From a virus, in the IMG/VR virus record IMGVR_UViG_3300009605_000007, positions 1 through 35,817 of that record: 35,817 bases of DNA; one strand, 5' to 3'. A program made the position numbers and the translations under genes. Below the pieces are notes generated by a model. It was not told the DNA's origin. It ran no database searches and worked only from the letters and a program-made list of their open reading frames with translations. Position 1 is the stretch's first letter, and each line of letters begins with the position of its first letter. Positions 8,317-14,958 of the stretch are shown piece by piece.

Positions 8317-8745
8317 TCACCGCTGTTCAAGTCTTGCTCCCCTACCCGGAGGCAGACCAGTCTCTATGATGTTTGGGTTACGCGCCTTGACCAGCTTGTT
8401 GAAGTCTATTGGCTGCTCCAGTAACCAGTCGTGGATTCCGTCTATCATCGCCCATTGGGAGTGGAAGAAGCGCATAAAGGTCTCCTCCTCTTTATCCACC
8501 TGTGCTTGCCTATCTTCCGGCCTGAAGCGTTCATGTGAGTCTGCTATTGCCTTTCCAACCATAGACTTAAAAAGGGGAACAACCTGTTCCATCATCCACT
8601 TCCAATTCTCTTGGCAGAACTTAGGGTTGAATCCCAACACAAACTCTTTGTCTCCCTTCCAAACTCCCTCCTCTACATATTTAGGGTCACTCCACTCCTC
8701 ATAATATTCTTCTAGTCTCTGGGCTACTGCTTCTTCTAATGTCAT
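8317..8745 (-). CDS. Hypothetical early protein with C-terminal TGLPPGxG motif (142 aa)
   Basis: The start is placed at 8745 because AAGGAGAAGAACA precedes that ATG, and it overlaps the upstream nuclease stop as ATGA; an earlier ATG at 8772 is less well placed. The protein is helical and acidic, with many Trp and Phe residues (ENWKWMMEQV). It ends with IIETGLPPGRGARLEQR. A nearly identical TGLPPGPGHKL occurs in the replication protein at 9785-10519. Being the last gene of the leftward block, it may act with that replication protein. The family is not recognised. Confidence 0.65.
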   Translation of the reverse strand: MTLEEAVAQRLEEYYEEWSDPKYVEEGVWKGDKEFVLGFNPKFCQENWKWMMEQVVPLFKSMVGKAIADSHERFRPEDRQAQVDKEEETFMRFFHSQWAMIDGIHDWLLEQPIDFNKLVKARNPNIIETGLPPGRGARLEQR

Positions 8746-9113
8746 TGTTCTTCTCCTTTTATTGTGGGACAAATCCCGGTTTCTTTAGCTTTAATCCATA
8801 GGTTTAACATAGGCATGAAGTCATCGAGAAGGAGGGTTGCGGTGGGGTCTTCCCTGTCATCCCGGCATATAGCGACTGCCATCCGGTCATCCTTGGCCTC
8901 CAGTGCTTGCTTGAGGGCGGCTTTGATGTTGGTCTTCTTTCCCCGCTTGGCCTCAACCCAGACGTAGGGCATCTCAACGTCCGGGCATTCCCGGTTGTCT
9001 CGTGTCTGCCCCAGTCCTCGCTTAATGGTGAAGTTAGGGAACCAGCGCCTAAACAGGTGAACCAGTTCTCTCTCGTAGTTGTGTCCTTTGTTCCTACTTC
9101 TTGCACCACTCAT
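8742..9113 (-). CDS. Hjc-like Holliday-junction resolvase / PD-(D/E)XK nuclease (123 aa)
   Basis: The small basic protein begins SRNKGHNYERELVHLFRRWF and continues with CPDVEMPYVWVEAKRGKK. The arrangement E14, D45, E54-x-K56 with a preceding RNKG motif matches the archaeal Hjc/phage resolvase branch of PD-(D/E)XK nucleases, which cut four-way DNA junctions and could debranch replicated phage DNA before packaging. The length (123 residues) is normal for the family. The ATG lies inside the end of the small lipoprotein gene, and the TGA overlaps the next start. Confidence 0.75.
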   Translation of the reverse strand: MSGARSRNKGHNYERELVHLFRRWFPNFTIKRGLGQTRDNRECPDVEMPYVWVEAKRGKKTNIKAALKQALEAKDDRMAVAICRDDREDPTATLLLDDFMPMLNLWIKAKETGICPTIKGEEQ

Positions 9114-9255
9114 CCGGTCTTCCTTTCAACTCACTGCTACAGTTTAACTGAGCATTGTAGAAAGTCTTACCATCATACACCGGGGTATGACCACATCCTA
9201 TAATAAAGAATCGCAGGATAATGACCAGAATAACGATCACCAAGAACCGTAACAT
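9094..9255 (-). CDS. Putative tiny lipoprotein (53 aa)
   Basis: The ATG at 9255 overlaps the stop of the preceding nuclease-like gene (TAATG), so translation is probably coupled. The first 20 residues are hydrophobic (MLRFLVIVILVIILRFFIIG) and are followed by Cys21. The I-I-G-C sequence fits a lipobox, so signal peptidase II processing would give a lipoprotein of about 33 residues ending EWCKK, with two more cysteines. An Arg at position 15 inside the hydrophobic stretch is unusual. Its place among early genes argues against an Rz1-type lysis role; a superinfection-exclusion or envelope role is possible. The function is unknown. Confidence 0.6.
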   Translation of the reverse strand: MLRFLVIVILVIILRFFIIGCGHTPVYDGKTFYNAQLNCSSELKGRPDEWCKK

Positions 9256-9710
9256 TAGAACCTCACAAAATGCTCAATGGGGAAGTGGGCTGCTGGCTCA
9301 ATGTCTGCACTGTCCCTTGTCTTCGCCGTTCGGGAACCCCATAAGATGGTTGCCTTGTTCATGTCAACTCGCATCCACCGCACTTCATCGTCCCACATGA
9401 CGGCAAGAAAGAATGGGAGTCCTGTCGTGTCTGCCATCTGGGCACCGTGCATTACCTTCCCTAAAGAGAAGAGCGCGGTGGGGTAGTCTCCAAATTTATG
9501 GTGCCTTCTTTTGAACTCCACCCACCCCGAAATTTCTTTCGTGCCTTTTTTGCATACGGCGAAATCCAGCCTATAAGAAATAGGGAGCTTATAAAAATCA
9601 TATTGCTTAGAGTACTTCCTTGTGAATAGTTTTTCGTTTTGAAGATCTTTCTTTGTTTCGTATCGCGGTCTCATGTTTCGCCCACTTCCGGTTAAGAATA
9701 TCGATCTCAT
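9255..9710 (-). CDS. PD-(D/E)XK-like nuclease domain protein (151 aa)
   Basis: Residues SYRLDFAV (D49) followed by SGWVEFKRR (E65-x-K67) are spaced like the catalytic core of PD-(D/E)XK nucleases, with alternating beta strands afterwards (LPFFLAVMWDD, VRWMRVD). The substrate is unknown; it may be DNA processing or a restriction-like endonuclease such as a VRR-NUC relative. The start at 9710 has AAGGAG 7 bases upstream. An alternative ATG at 9674 is also possible. The N-terminal part overlaps the preceding coiled-coil gene by 104 bases. The assignment is by motif only. Confidence 0.55.
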   Translation of the reverse strand: MRSIFLTGSGRNMRPRYETKKDLQNEKLFTRKYSKQYDFYKLPISYRLDFAVCKKGTKEISGWVEFKRRHHKFGDYPTALFSLGKVMHGAQMADTTGLPFFLAVMWDDEVRWMRVDMNKATILWGSRTAKTRDSADIEPAAHFPIEHFVRF

Positions 9711-9903
9711 AGTTTAACTCCTTAAGCGCCTTTGCGTCTAAAACGGCAAAGATTTTCATCTTGGTGATTTGGTGATTAACTCTTTCAAGTCGCTGGGTTA
9801 GTTGGCGGCACTCTTTGGAGTACTTCTTCAGGCGATCTTTTCGGAGCTGCATCTTTTTCTTTAGACTCGCTTGCTGCTCCCAGAGTTTCGTTAATAATGT
9901 CAC
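9607..9903 (-). CDS. Coiled-coil hypothetical protein (98 aa)
   Basis: The frame encodes a nearly continuous charged helix (Lys/Arg/Glu/Gln-rich with heptad-like Leu: LERVNHQITKMKIF, LKELNYEIDILNRK), typical of a coiled coil. The GTG start at 9903 overlaps the end of the DUF6475-like gene by 119 bases; an ATG at 9852 would reduce this to 68. The 3' part also overlaps the nuclease gene. Heavily overlapped on both sides, it is credible by composition but less certain than its neighbours. Confidence 0.5.
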   Translation of the reverse strand: MTLLTKLWEQQASLKKKMQLRKDRLKKYSKECRQLTQRLERVNHQITKMKIFAVLDAKALKELNYEIDILNRKWAKHETAIRNKERSSKRKTIHKEVL

Positions 9904-10519
9904 GGACTTTTTCTAGGTTCTCTTCAGGGTTGCCTTCGTACTGTGCCGCCAGAAGGTTCTGCTTTTCTTTAACTTCGGCCAGCAACTTATGTCCCGGCCC
10001 CGGCGGTAGTCCGGTCTGTATCTGGCGAGGGTGGTCCTTGTCAAACGTCCCTTGCAAAGGCAGCAAAGACTCCGCGCTTAGGTTGGCTCCGCATAGAACT
10101 ACATAATCAGCTATGAACTGCCTACGGATAAAAGACTCAAAGTGTTCTGCTGGCTGAGTGCAGATCCTTGACCATCCCCCCTGATTGCGGATGGTAGCGT
10201 TAATCAGAGGGTCATCAAAGTTTACGCAGCTATACCCTCCGATGCTCTTGGCCGCTCTCGACACGGCTCCCCACGCAAGGGTCGCTCGTTCCTCTGGAGT
10301 CATGTCGCTCTTGGTGAGTATAGCCAAGAACTCACTAGGCTTTGGCATCCACTGGGAATGCTTAACGTGTTCTGAAGCAGCCACGGAAATAAGATCTATC
10401 CTATGTTCCTTGAGTGCTTCCCAGTATAAAGTGATTGATACCTTAGACAGCTCCCCACCATACAGGTCAGAGAGTCCAGTTAAGATTTGTAAAAATTGTC
10501 CTTTGTCTTCCTTTATCAT
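9785..10519 (-). CDS. DUF6475-like phage replication protein, possible helicase-loader analogue (244 aa)
   Basis: The start at 10519 has GAGGGG about 7 bases upstream, lying in the end of the preceding gene; the longer ATG at 10561 is less likely. The N-terminal region (FLQILTGLSDLYGGELSKVS, then YWEAL...HSQWMPKPSEFL) and central FDDPLINATIRNQGGWSRIC match my recollection of phage proteins of the DUF6475 type found with DNA-replication genes in place of lambda P-like helicase loaders. The C-terminal part contains TGLPPGPGHKL and a charged tail. It probably helps recruit the host helicase to phage DNA. Its neighbours are a winged-helix protein and nucleases. Confidence 0.65.
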   Translation of the reverse strand: MIKEDKGQFLQILTGLSDLYGGELSKVSITLYWEALKEHRIDLISVAASEHVKHSQWMPKPSEFLAILTKSDMTPEERATLAWGAVSRAAKSIGGYSCVNFDDPLINATIRNQGGWSRICTQPAEHFESFIRRQFIADYVVLCGANLSAESLLPLQGTFDKDHPRQIQTGLPPGPGHKLLAEVKEKQNLLAAQYEGNPEENLEKVRDIINETLGAASESKEKDAAPKRSPEEVLQRVPPTNPAT

Positions 10520-10523
10520 TTTG

Positions 10524-10766
10524 TTACCCCTCTTTAATTTTATAAAGTTTCTCATCATCATTATAAGAAATGATTTTAACCAGCTCTCCCTCCGACAAGG
10601 AGCGAAGAGCCTTCACCAGTTTACTATTCGTCATGCTCAAGTAAGAGCATAACTCTGCCAGCGTCATCCCTGACTCATTATCCACAAGCGCCATTAGAAC
10701 GGTCGCGGTCTCGCGGCCATAAAATGGTCTATACTTGTGGTACGCATCTAACCCCTTCTGGGTCAT
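10524..10766 (-). CDS. Winged-helix DNA-binding protein (80 aa)
   Basis: The sequence shows a compact winged-helix pattern: helix (TATVLMALVDNESG), helix-turn-helix (MTLAELCSYLSMTNSKLVKALRSL) and a wing (GELVKIISYNDDEKLYKI). This resembles MarR/ArsR-type or replication-associated winged helices. It is the only clear sequence-specific DNA-binding candidate in the genome, so it may bind the repeat array at 18.3-18.7 kb (inference). Its ATG overlaps the TGA of the upstream gene, and it ends four bases before the DUF6475-like gene. Confidence 0.7.
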   Translation of the reverse strand: MTQKGLDAYHKYRPFYGRETATVLMALVDNESGMTLAELCSYLSMTNSKLVKALRSLSEGELVKIISYNDDEKLYKIKEG

Positions 10767-10963
10767 CCTTCCTCCCGATAGTGTAGTAATCGATCGGCCC
10801 AGTCGTACGCTGCGCCCGGAGTGCTTATCGTCCCCTGCGGCCCTTTGACGAGATAGATAACCGCAAGTACATCACGCAACCCGATGTTATTAATAGGGAT
10901 ATCATACAGATACCCTTCAGACGCTCTATATTGCTCACTGTCCTGTTTTTGATACTGTGCCAT
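10763..10963 (-). CDS. Small hypothetical early protein (66 aa)
   Basis: This is a soluble protein with a conserved-looking centre (YDIPINNIGLRDVLAVIYLVKG, then AAYDWADRLLHYREEG). It lies between the HNH endonuclease and winged-helix genes, is separated by 3 bases from the former and overlaps the latter by ATGA. Its ribosome site is weak, so it may depend on coupled translation. The family is not recognised. Confidence 0.5.
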   Translation of the reverse strand: MAQYQKQDSEQYRASEGYLYDIPINNIGLRDVLAVIYLVKGPQGTISTPGAAYDWADRLLHYREEG

Positions 10964-10966
10964 CGC

Positions 10967-11386
10967 TTACCCCTTTGCTGTTGTTCTGGTTTGCTGAGAG
11001 GCTTCCTTGCGCTTCTCAGCGTGTATTCTGTTATGACATCCCCTACACACCCACCGGACGTTGAGGAAGTCTTTTCTTTCATAGCTGTCGTGATGACCAT
11101 CTGGGTGGCAAGTGATGCCACACAATTCGCATGTTGTTGGTCGAGTGAGAAATCCGTACTCGACGGCAAAGGCAACGGCTCTTTGCGCTGCACGCTTCTC
11201 TGGATTGAGTCTTCGCCACTCCCGGACTTGCTCACGCTTCTTGCCCTTGGTCTCTCTCCAGCGTTTGCGCCGGGAGATTCTGGTACATTCAGCACACTCA
11301 CTTCGACGCCCATCCTTTCTCGATGGGTTTCGATGGAACTGGGATACTTCCTTGGTTGTCTGACACACCTTGCACAGCTTCGTCAT
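10967..11386 (-). CDS. HNH endonuclease (139 aa)
   Basis: The N-terminal half is a zinc-finger-like, strongly basic region (CKVC at 5-8, CAEC at 31-34, then RRKRWRETKGKKREQ). The catalytic half contains CELC (86-89), DGHHDSYERKDFLNVRWVC and CHNRIH, which is the beta-beta-alpha-metal HNH fold with H98/H99, N119 and H122. Such genes are common mobile nucleases of phage genomes, or nicking enzymes. Its 5' end overlaps the replisome-organizer-like gene by 89 bases, which could reflect insertion of a free-standing homing-type nuclease. Confidence 0.8.
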   Translation of the reverse strand: MTKLCKVCQTTKEVSQFHRNPSRKDGRRSECAECTRISRRKRWRETKGKKREQVREWRRLNPEKRAAQRAVAFAVEYGFLTRPTTCELCGITCHPDGHHDSYERKDFLNVRWVCRGCHNRIHAEKRKEASQQTRTTAKG

Positions 11387-11888
11387 CCGCTAACCATTCC
11401 TGCGCCGCAGTGATCGTACGGCGAGTCTTTGGTTTTACGAGAGTCTGTTTTGGCTTGTCAAAAATCTCAAGAAACATATCAACCTTCTCACCAGACCTAA
11501 CCACCAGTTCTAGCTGGAGATACTGCGTCTGGTTTTTATTATCTCCTAAGTGAAACGGACTTTGGTGCTGTCCGTCAATAGCATTACAAAGTTCTTGCAC
11601 AGAATAACCCTCTATTAAGCGTCCCTCGATCTTTTTAAAGATGCCTGAATTTTTTTTCACGGAACGCATTGCCTTGGGATGATATTTCTGATAGTGATTT
11701 ATGATATAGAATACGTTGTCATATATATTACTTCTTTTACTCTTAATTATATTCTTACTTGTGTTCTTAACTATATCCTTTTCTTTCTTTATCTTACTTT
11801 CTTTCTTTTGAATTTGTTTTTGCACTTGATGTAGCAACGCGATTGCTTGCCCCAAGGCTTCTTCTACTCCGTCAAGATTTTGACACAT
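11298..11888 (-). CDS. Replisome-organizer-like protein with an AT-rich Lys-rich linker (196 aa)
   Basis: The start at 11888 has GGAGG five bases upstream, better than the ATG at 11900. After a short helical N-terminus comes a Lys/Ser/Asn-rich linker (about residues 30-57), encoded by very AT-rich DNA with a 12-bp tandem repeat. It is followed by a domain (YDNVFYIINHYQKYHPKAMR ... IEGRLIEGYSVQELCNAIDG ... LELVVRSGEKVDMFLEI). This domain resembles the C-terminal domain of phage replisome organizers or DnaD/Phg_2220_C-like proteins (recalled). A lambda-O-like role is plausible. The C-terminus overlaps the HNH gene. Confidence 0.6.
   Translation of the reverse strand: MCQNLDGVEEALGQAIALLHQVQKQIQKKESKIKKEKDIVKNTSKNIIKSKRSNIYDNVFYIINHYQKYHPKAMRSVKKNSGIFKKIEGRLIEGYSVQELCNAIDGQHQSPFHLGDNKNQTQYLQLELVVRSGEKVDMFLEIFDKPKQTLVKPKTRRTITAAQEWLADDEAVQGVSDNQGSIPVPSKPIEKGWASK
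11741..11776. repeat. Three tandem 12-bp AT-rich repeats inside the replication gene
   Basis: Three adjacent 12-mers read TCTTAATTATAT, TCTTACTTGTGT and TCTTAACTATAT. They lie in an AT-rich, strand-asymmetric segment (about 11690-11830) within the replisome-organizer-like gene. On the coding strand they give a degenerate tetrapeptide repeat ending in Lys. Lambda-type origins also lie inside the initiator gene as iterons beside an AT-rich stretch, so this may be an origin or simply a repetitive linker. Confidence 0.5.
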
Positions 11889-11936
11889 TGTTACCTCCAA
11901 TAAAGTACCGGGAAAGGTCAGCGGGGTAAGAGCTGA

Positions 11937-12215
11937 TTATTGTCCTTCCCCGGCACCCTTCGTCTTTAGCTGCTCAAGCTCATCCCGCAGCTCTCTTAAA
12001 ATAATCTTCGCTTCTCTTCGTTCTTCTGCCAGTTGTGTGCGTAGCTTCCTATATGCGCGGATTAGGTAGAGAATATCAGACGCAGCATTCTTCAGAAAGC
12101 TATCCAGCTCCTCTGTTAGAAGAGCGTCTTTACCATCAATAAGGATTTGAAGAAGGACTCTACCGTCTACGTCAATCTTCCGAAAGTTCAGCCAGAATGC
12201 GCTCGACGAGTTCAT
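11937..12215 (-). CDS. Coiled-coil hypothetical protein (92 aa)
   Basis: The frame is open further upstream (to 12461), but that part overlaps the better-supported 109-residue gene, so I start at the ATG at 12215, which follows GAGGAG closely. The protein has a mixed N-terminal part (FWLNFRKIDVDGRVLLQILI) and a long charged helix toward the end (LRTQLAEERREAKIILREL), typical of a coiled coil. The start is uncertain because the ribosome site is very near the ATG. The function is unknown. Confidence 0.5.
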   Translation of the reverse strand: MNSSSAFWLNFRKIDVDGRVLLQILIDGKDALLTEELDSFLKNAASDILYLIRAYRKLRTQLAEERREAKIILRELRDELEQLKTKGAGEGQ

Positions 12216-12501
12216 CCTCTCCTCTATCCCTATCAATCTTTGTCTTATCCCTTTTTGTACCACGCTTTCTTCTCTTCTTAAATTTTGCCTTTCCACACCT
12301 GACGCTGGCAAGTACTTCTTCTCTCTGGCCGGGGAGAATCTTATCTCCCCCCCGGCGCTGAAGAATCCACGCTCTACCATCCGATGGAACGTTTTGTTCG
12401 GCATACCTAATCGCCGCTTCAAAACTTTCTGCACTGAACTCCAGTATGTTGTCCGGTTCATCTTGGTCTAGCTCTGGTTGATAGTATACTTCAAAATCCA
12501 T
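12172..12501 (-). CDS. Hypothetical early protein with basic C-terminal half (109 aa)
   Basis: The gene starts three bases after the stop of the DUF669-like gene. The N-terminal half reads like a small alpha/beta domain with an acidic start (VYYQPELDQDEPDNILEFSA, EAAIRYAEQNVPSDGRAWIL). The second half is Lys/Arg-rich (KAKFKKRRKRGTKRDKTK) and ends in an acidic helix. A nucleic-acid contact is possible. Position with the recombination genes suggests a role there. The family is unknown. Confidence 0.55.
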   Translation of the reverse strand: MDFEVYYQPELDQDEPDNILEFSAESFEAAIRYAEQNVPSDGRAWILQRRGGDKILPGQREEVLASVRCGKAKFKKRRKRGTKRDKTKIDRDRGEDELVERILAELSED

Positions 12502-12504
12502 TAC

Positions 12505-12951
12505 TTAGAATGGAGCGTCACCCACTTGGTTATCTTTTCCGCTCCAGTCTTTTCCTCCATTCACCGCAGCGCCAATGTAAAAGCGCACTTTAGGCCACTG
12601 GTGTTCTTTATCCTCGTCACCTACGAACGCCGCCCTTCCAGTCATGCCCACGATCTCATTGGTATCGCTAGGCTTGTTTGCAGGATCTAAGCCAATAGAA
12701 ACTAGGAATGCTTCAAAGCGAGGCTTGGCTGGCTCTGTAAAGAAAACCCTTTCATAGCATTTAAACGTTTTGCCGGAATTGTAAATCCCTTCAAGCGTTA
12801 AATTAATGCCCTGCTTGCCAGTTGAGTACGTGGCTGCTTCTGCCTCTATGACAGTGTAGTCATATTCTCCGTCTGGAAATACAAATTGTTCACCAGTATT
12901 CATTACTTCACCCTTTGCTTCAAATCCTTGTGGATAGTCTAAGTTTCCCAT
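12505..12951 (-). CDS. DUF669-like single-stranded-DNA-binding protein (148 aa)
   Basis: The protein has a beta-rich body (EYDYTVIEAEAATYSTGKQG, INLTLEGIYNSGKTFKCYERVFF, VRFYIGAAV) and an acidic-aromatic C-terminus ending GDAPF, reminiscent of the SSB tail that recruits partner proteins. DUF669-type proteins often accompany Sak4-like annealing ATPases and Cas4/RecB nucleases in phages, and exactly that order is present here. It should protect ssDNA during replication and recombination. The assignment rests on recalled family features plus context. Confidence 0.7.
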   Translation of the reverse strand: MGNLDYPQGFEAKGEVMNTGEQFVFPDGEYDYTVIEAEAATYSTGKQGINLTLEGIYNSGKTFKCYERVFFTEPAKPRFEAFLVSIGLDPANKPSDTNEIVGMTGRAAFVGDEDKEHQWPKVRFYIGAAVNGGKDWSGKDNQVGDAPF

Positions 12952-12952
12952 T

Positions 12953-13906
12953 TTAGTTTTCCTCTCTTTTGCTCATCAGCCAATTGACTAATGAATCAAG
13001 TTTCTGTTTTCCAAGACCACTGAAAGCTTCAGGCGAGAATGCCTTCTTCTTTGGTAGTCCTAATTTATTTGCAACAATCTTCTGGTCATCACTGGCTACC
13101 TGCTGGTACAGCTCAACCGCTCTTTGAATTAACTCCCCCACTACATCTGTCTTCAGAGCAGAACTGTAGGAAGTATAATCAAAAAGTACTTTTGGCGGCA
13201 TCTCATATCCTGCGCGGGATTTAACAATCCGTCCCGGCTCTGGCTCAAAGATCATCCACCGCTCAGACCCTCCACTTATAGCTTTGGTCTTCTCCCCTTC
13301 CCGGCTTACCGTTCTAACTACGCTCGTTGCGTGAGCTATCTGGTCTGCCCAAGAAGAAAGAACAGCCCAAGACTGCTTCGGTACATCTGCACCAAAAGCT
13401 GTATAGTCTGACCCAAGAGCGTTAGCCACTTTATGCTGTCCAGTGTGGGCGCATAGAATAACCATAACTCCTTGGTTCTGGAGCTTGTCTAGCCTGTTCA
13501 GTAATTTCTTTATTTCTTGTGCCACTGCAAAGTTCCCTTTGCCATAGCTATTAAATCCCTCTTGTCCTCTGGTAGGATTCCAGACTCCACCAAAGTCACG
13601 CTTGCATACGTACTCTTCGCAGAGTGTGACGGCTTGGTTAACAGTGTCCACTGCTACCGTCTTGCGGTCATGTTTACCACTTGCCAGTACATCCACGCAT
13701 TCAATCAACTCGCCCCAGTCATTACAAACGCCTTCGTTAGGCAGACGATAAACGTCTAAGCCCTGTGCGCCTGATTCTGTAGCGATGATGATAGGGTCTA
13801 CCCCTGAAGACGCGAAAGTAGTCTTACCTACTCCGGGGTCTCCATAAAGCAATAGCCTTGGGGGTGGTACATCAGCGTTTACCATCTTAATATCAAAACG
13901 GCTCAT
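12953..13906 (-). CDS. Sak4-like RecA-fold ATPase (single-strand annealing recombinase) (317 aa)
   Basis: Walker A is GDPGVGKTT (residues 22-30) and Walker B is KTVAVDTVN (D87). Further RecA-core strands are visible (NQGVMVILCAHTG, ERWMIFEPEPGRIVKSRAGY). The C-terminal region is helical. Sak4/AAA_24 proteins stimulate annealing together with a phage SSB, which would be the adjacent DUF669-like protein. AAGGAG lies 7 bases before the ATG, which overlaps the end of the nuclease gene by 14 bases. Confidence 0.8.
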   Translation of the reverse strand: MSRFDIKMVNADVPPPRLLLYGDPGVGKTTFASSGVDPIIIATESGAQGLDVYRLPNEGVCNDWGELIECVDVLASGKHDRKTVAVDTVNQAVTLCEEYVCKRDFGGVWNPTRGQEGFNSYGKGNFAVAQEIKKLLNRLDKLQNQGVMVILCAHTGQHKVANALGSDYTAFGADVPKQSWAVLSSWADQIAHATSVVRTVSREGEKTKAISGGSERWMIFEPEPGRIVKSRAGYEMPPKVLFDYTSYSSALKTDVVGELIQRAVELYQQVASDDQKIVANKLGLPKKKAFSPEAFSGLGKQKLDSLVNWLMSKREEN

Positions 13907-14870
13907 CTAGTTTCTCCTTTGTGTTTAGCTCTGGATGTAGATCGGTCTCCTTATTGAGATGCCCTGACGTTTCAGGTGTATCTGCTCCAGTGCAAATGTT
14001 AAAATATTCGCAGTTCCTTCCATAGCTCCAGCAATTGCTTGAACTCCGGGGGAAGCGATTCTCTTTCTTGCTGGCCTCTACCTGACGCGCTATAAATAGC
14101 AAGTCCTCAAGAGCGTTTTGATGCTCTTGGGCAGTGCAAGTTATTATTTTCCTTTGGTAGTTAGCTCCACTTTTTATGTAGTTATGCGCGAGTCTTTGTT
14201 GGTACTCTTCAAGGGTCTCCATCATGTTGGCTTTGCGCTGGCTAAACTCTTCGTCGGTCTCCTTCTTGCGCTTGCGCGGCTTGGGTATTTTCCCGTCTAC
14301 CATTCGATAGGTTGGGCCAGAGTTGTGCTTGGCTATTACATCGTAAAGAATCCCACACTCTTCTCCGGTCATGATCTTTACCGCCTCTGAATAAAGAACC
14401 AGTTGAGCGTCCATCCCATTAGCCAGCTTACGCCAATAGTTTTCGTTGGGGTTCCCACTGGTCTTGTGTTCGATTAGGAATTGCCTTCCGTCACTCTTGC
14501 GTCTTGCTCTTGCGTCTAACTTCCCTGAAAAAGGAATGCCTTGGATCTCTATGTTAAAGACTTCTTCAACGCCGAGTGTCTCCCAGTCATCAAGGTCATA
14601 GGTCTGGAAGTAACCCTCCACATAAGCGAGTATCTGGGCAAATCGTACCAGTCCCTCATTAGCGTGGAAGTATGCAGACCTGTCATTGATTAGCTTCCTC
14701 CTGGTATCGCTCCAAGAGTGACCTGACCAAAACCACTCCAGTCCTAGGTGAACGAGAGTTCCTACTTCTAGTTCTGGGTAGAGGGCTGTATCCCTCCACC
14801 CGTCTACATAACGCCAACGAAAGCGACGAGGGCAAGCCCGATATAGATTCAAGGATGATTGAGTTAACAT
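13893..14870 (-). CDS. Cas4/RecB-like PD-(D/E)XK nuclease with probable iron-sulfur cluster (325 aa)
   Basis: The sequence begins with QSSLNLYRACPRRFRWRYV (C13), followed by GTLVH (H41), FSGKLDA (D119) and LIEHKTS (E134-x-K136). These are the RecB-family catalytic residues. Cysteines at 280, 287 and 293 (CWSYGRNC...C) together with C13 fit a 4Fe-4S cluster of the Cas4/AddB kind. It should resect or process DNA ends for recombination with the Sak4-like ATPase. No cas1/cas2 or CRISPR array is present, so this is a phage recombination nuclease. Confidence 0.85.
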   Translation of the reverse strand: MLTQSSLNLYRACPRRFRWRYVDGWRDTALYPELEVGTLVHLGLEWFWSGHSWSDTRRKLINDRSAYFHANEGLVRFAQILAYVEGYFQTYDLDDWETLGVEEVFNIEIQGIPFSGKLDARARRKSDGRQFLIEHKTSGNPNENYWRKLANGMDAQLVLYSEAVKIMTGEECGILYDVIAKHNSGPTYRMVDGKIPKPRKRKKETDEEFSQRKANMMETLEEYQQRLAHNYIKSGANYQRKIITCTAQEHQNALEDLLFIARQVEASKKENRFPRSSSNCWSYGRNCEYFNICTGADTPETSGHLNKETDLHPELNTKEKLDEPF

Positions 14871-14895
14871 GTTCTTACCCCGTCACTTTCATATC

Positions 14896-14958
14896 TTAAG
14901 TACGCAAAATTATCAATAACATCGCTAGAAGAATAAGCACACAAACCACATTAATCAT
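14896..14958 (-). CDS. Possible 20-residue membrane micropeptide
   Basis: A small frame begins with an ATG overlapping the TGA of the upstream gene (ATGA) and encodes an almost entirely hydrophobic 20-residue helix (MINVVCVLILLAMLLIILRT). The coupling and the single membrane-helix composition make it credible, but very short frames can be chance. It sits between two early genes and could be a small membrane effector. The function is unknown. Confidence 0.35.
   Translation of the reverse strand: MINVVCVLILLAMLLIILRT

Noticed and set aside
12216-12461. Longer 174-residue version of the gene at 11937
   Set aside because: This part overlaps the 109-residue gene, which follows directly after the DUF669-like gene and is better placed; the internal ATG at 12215 is preferred.
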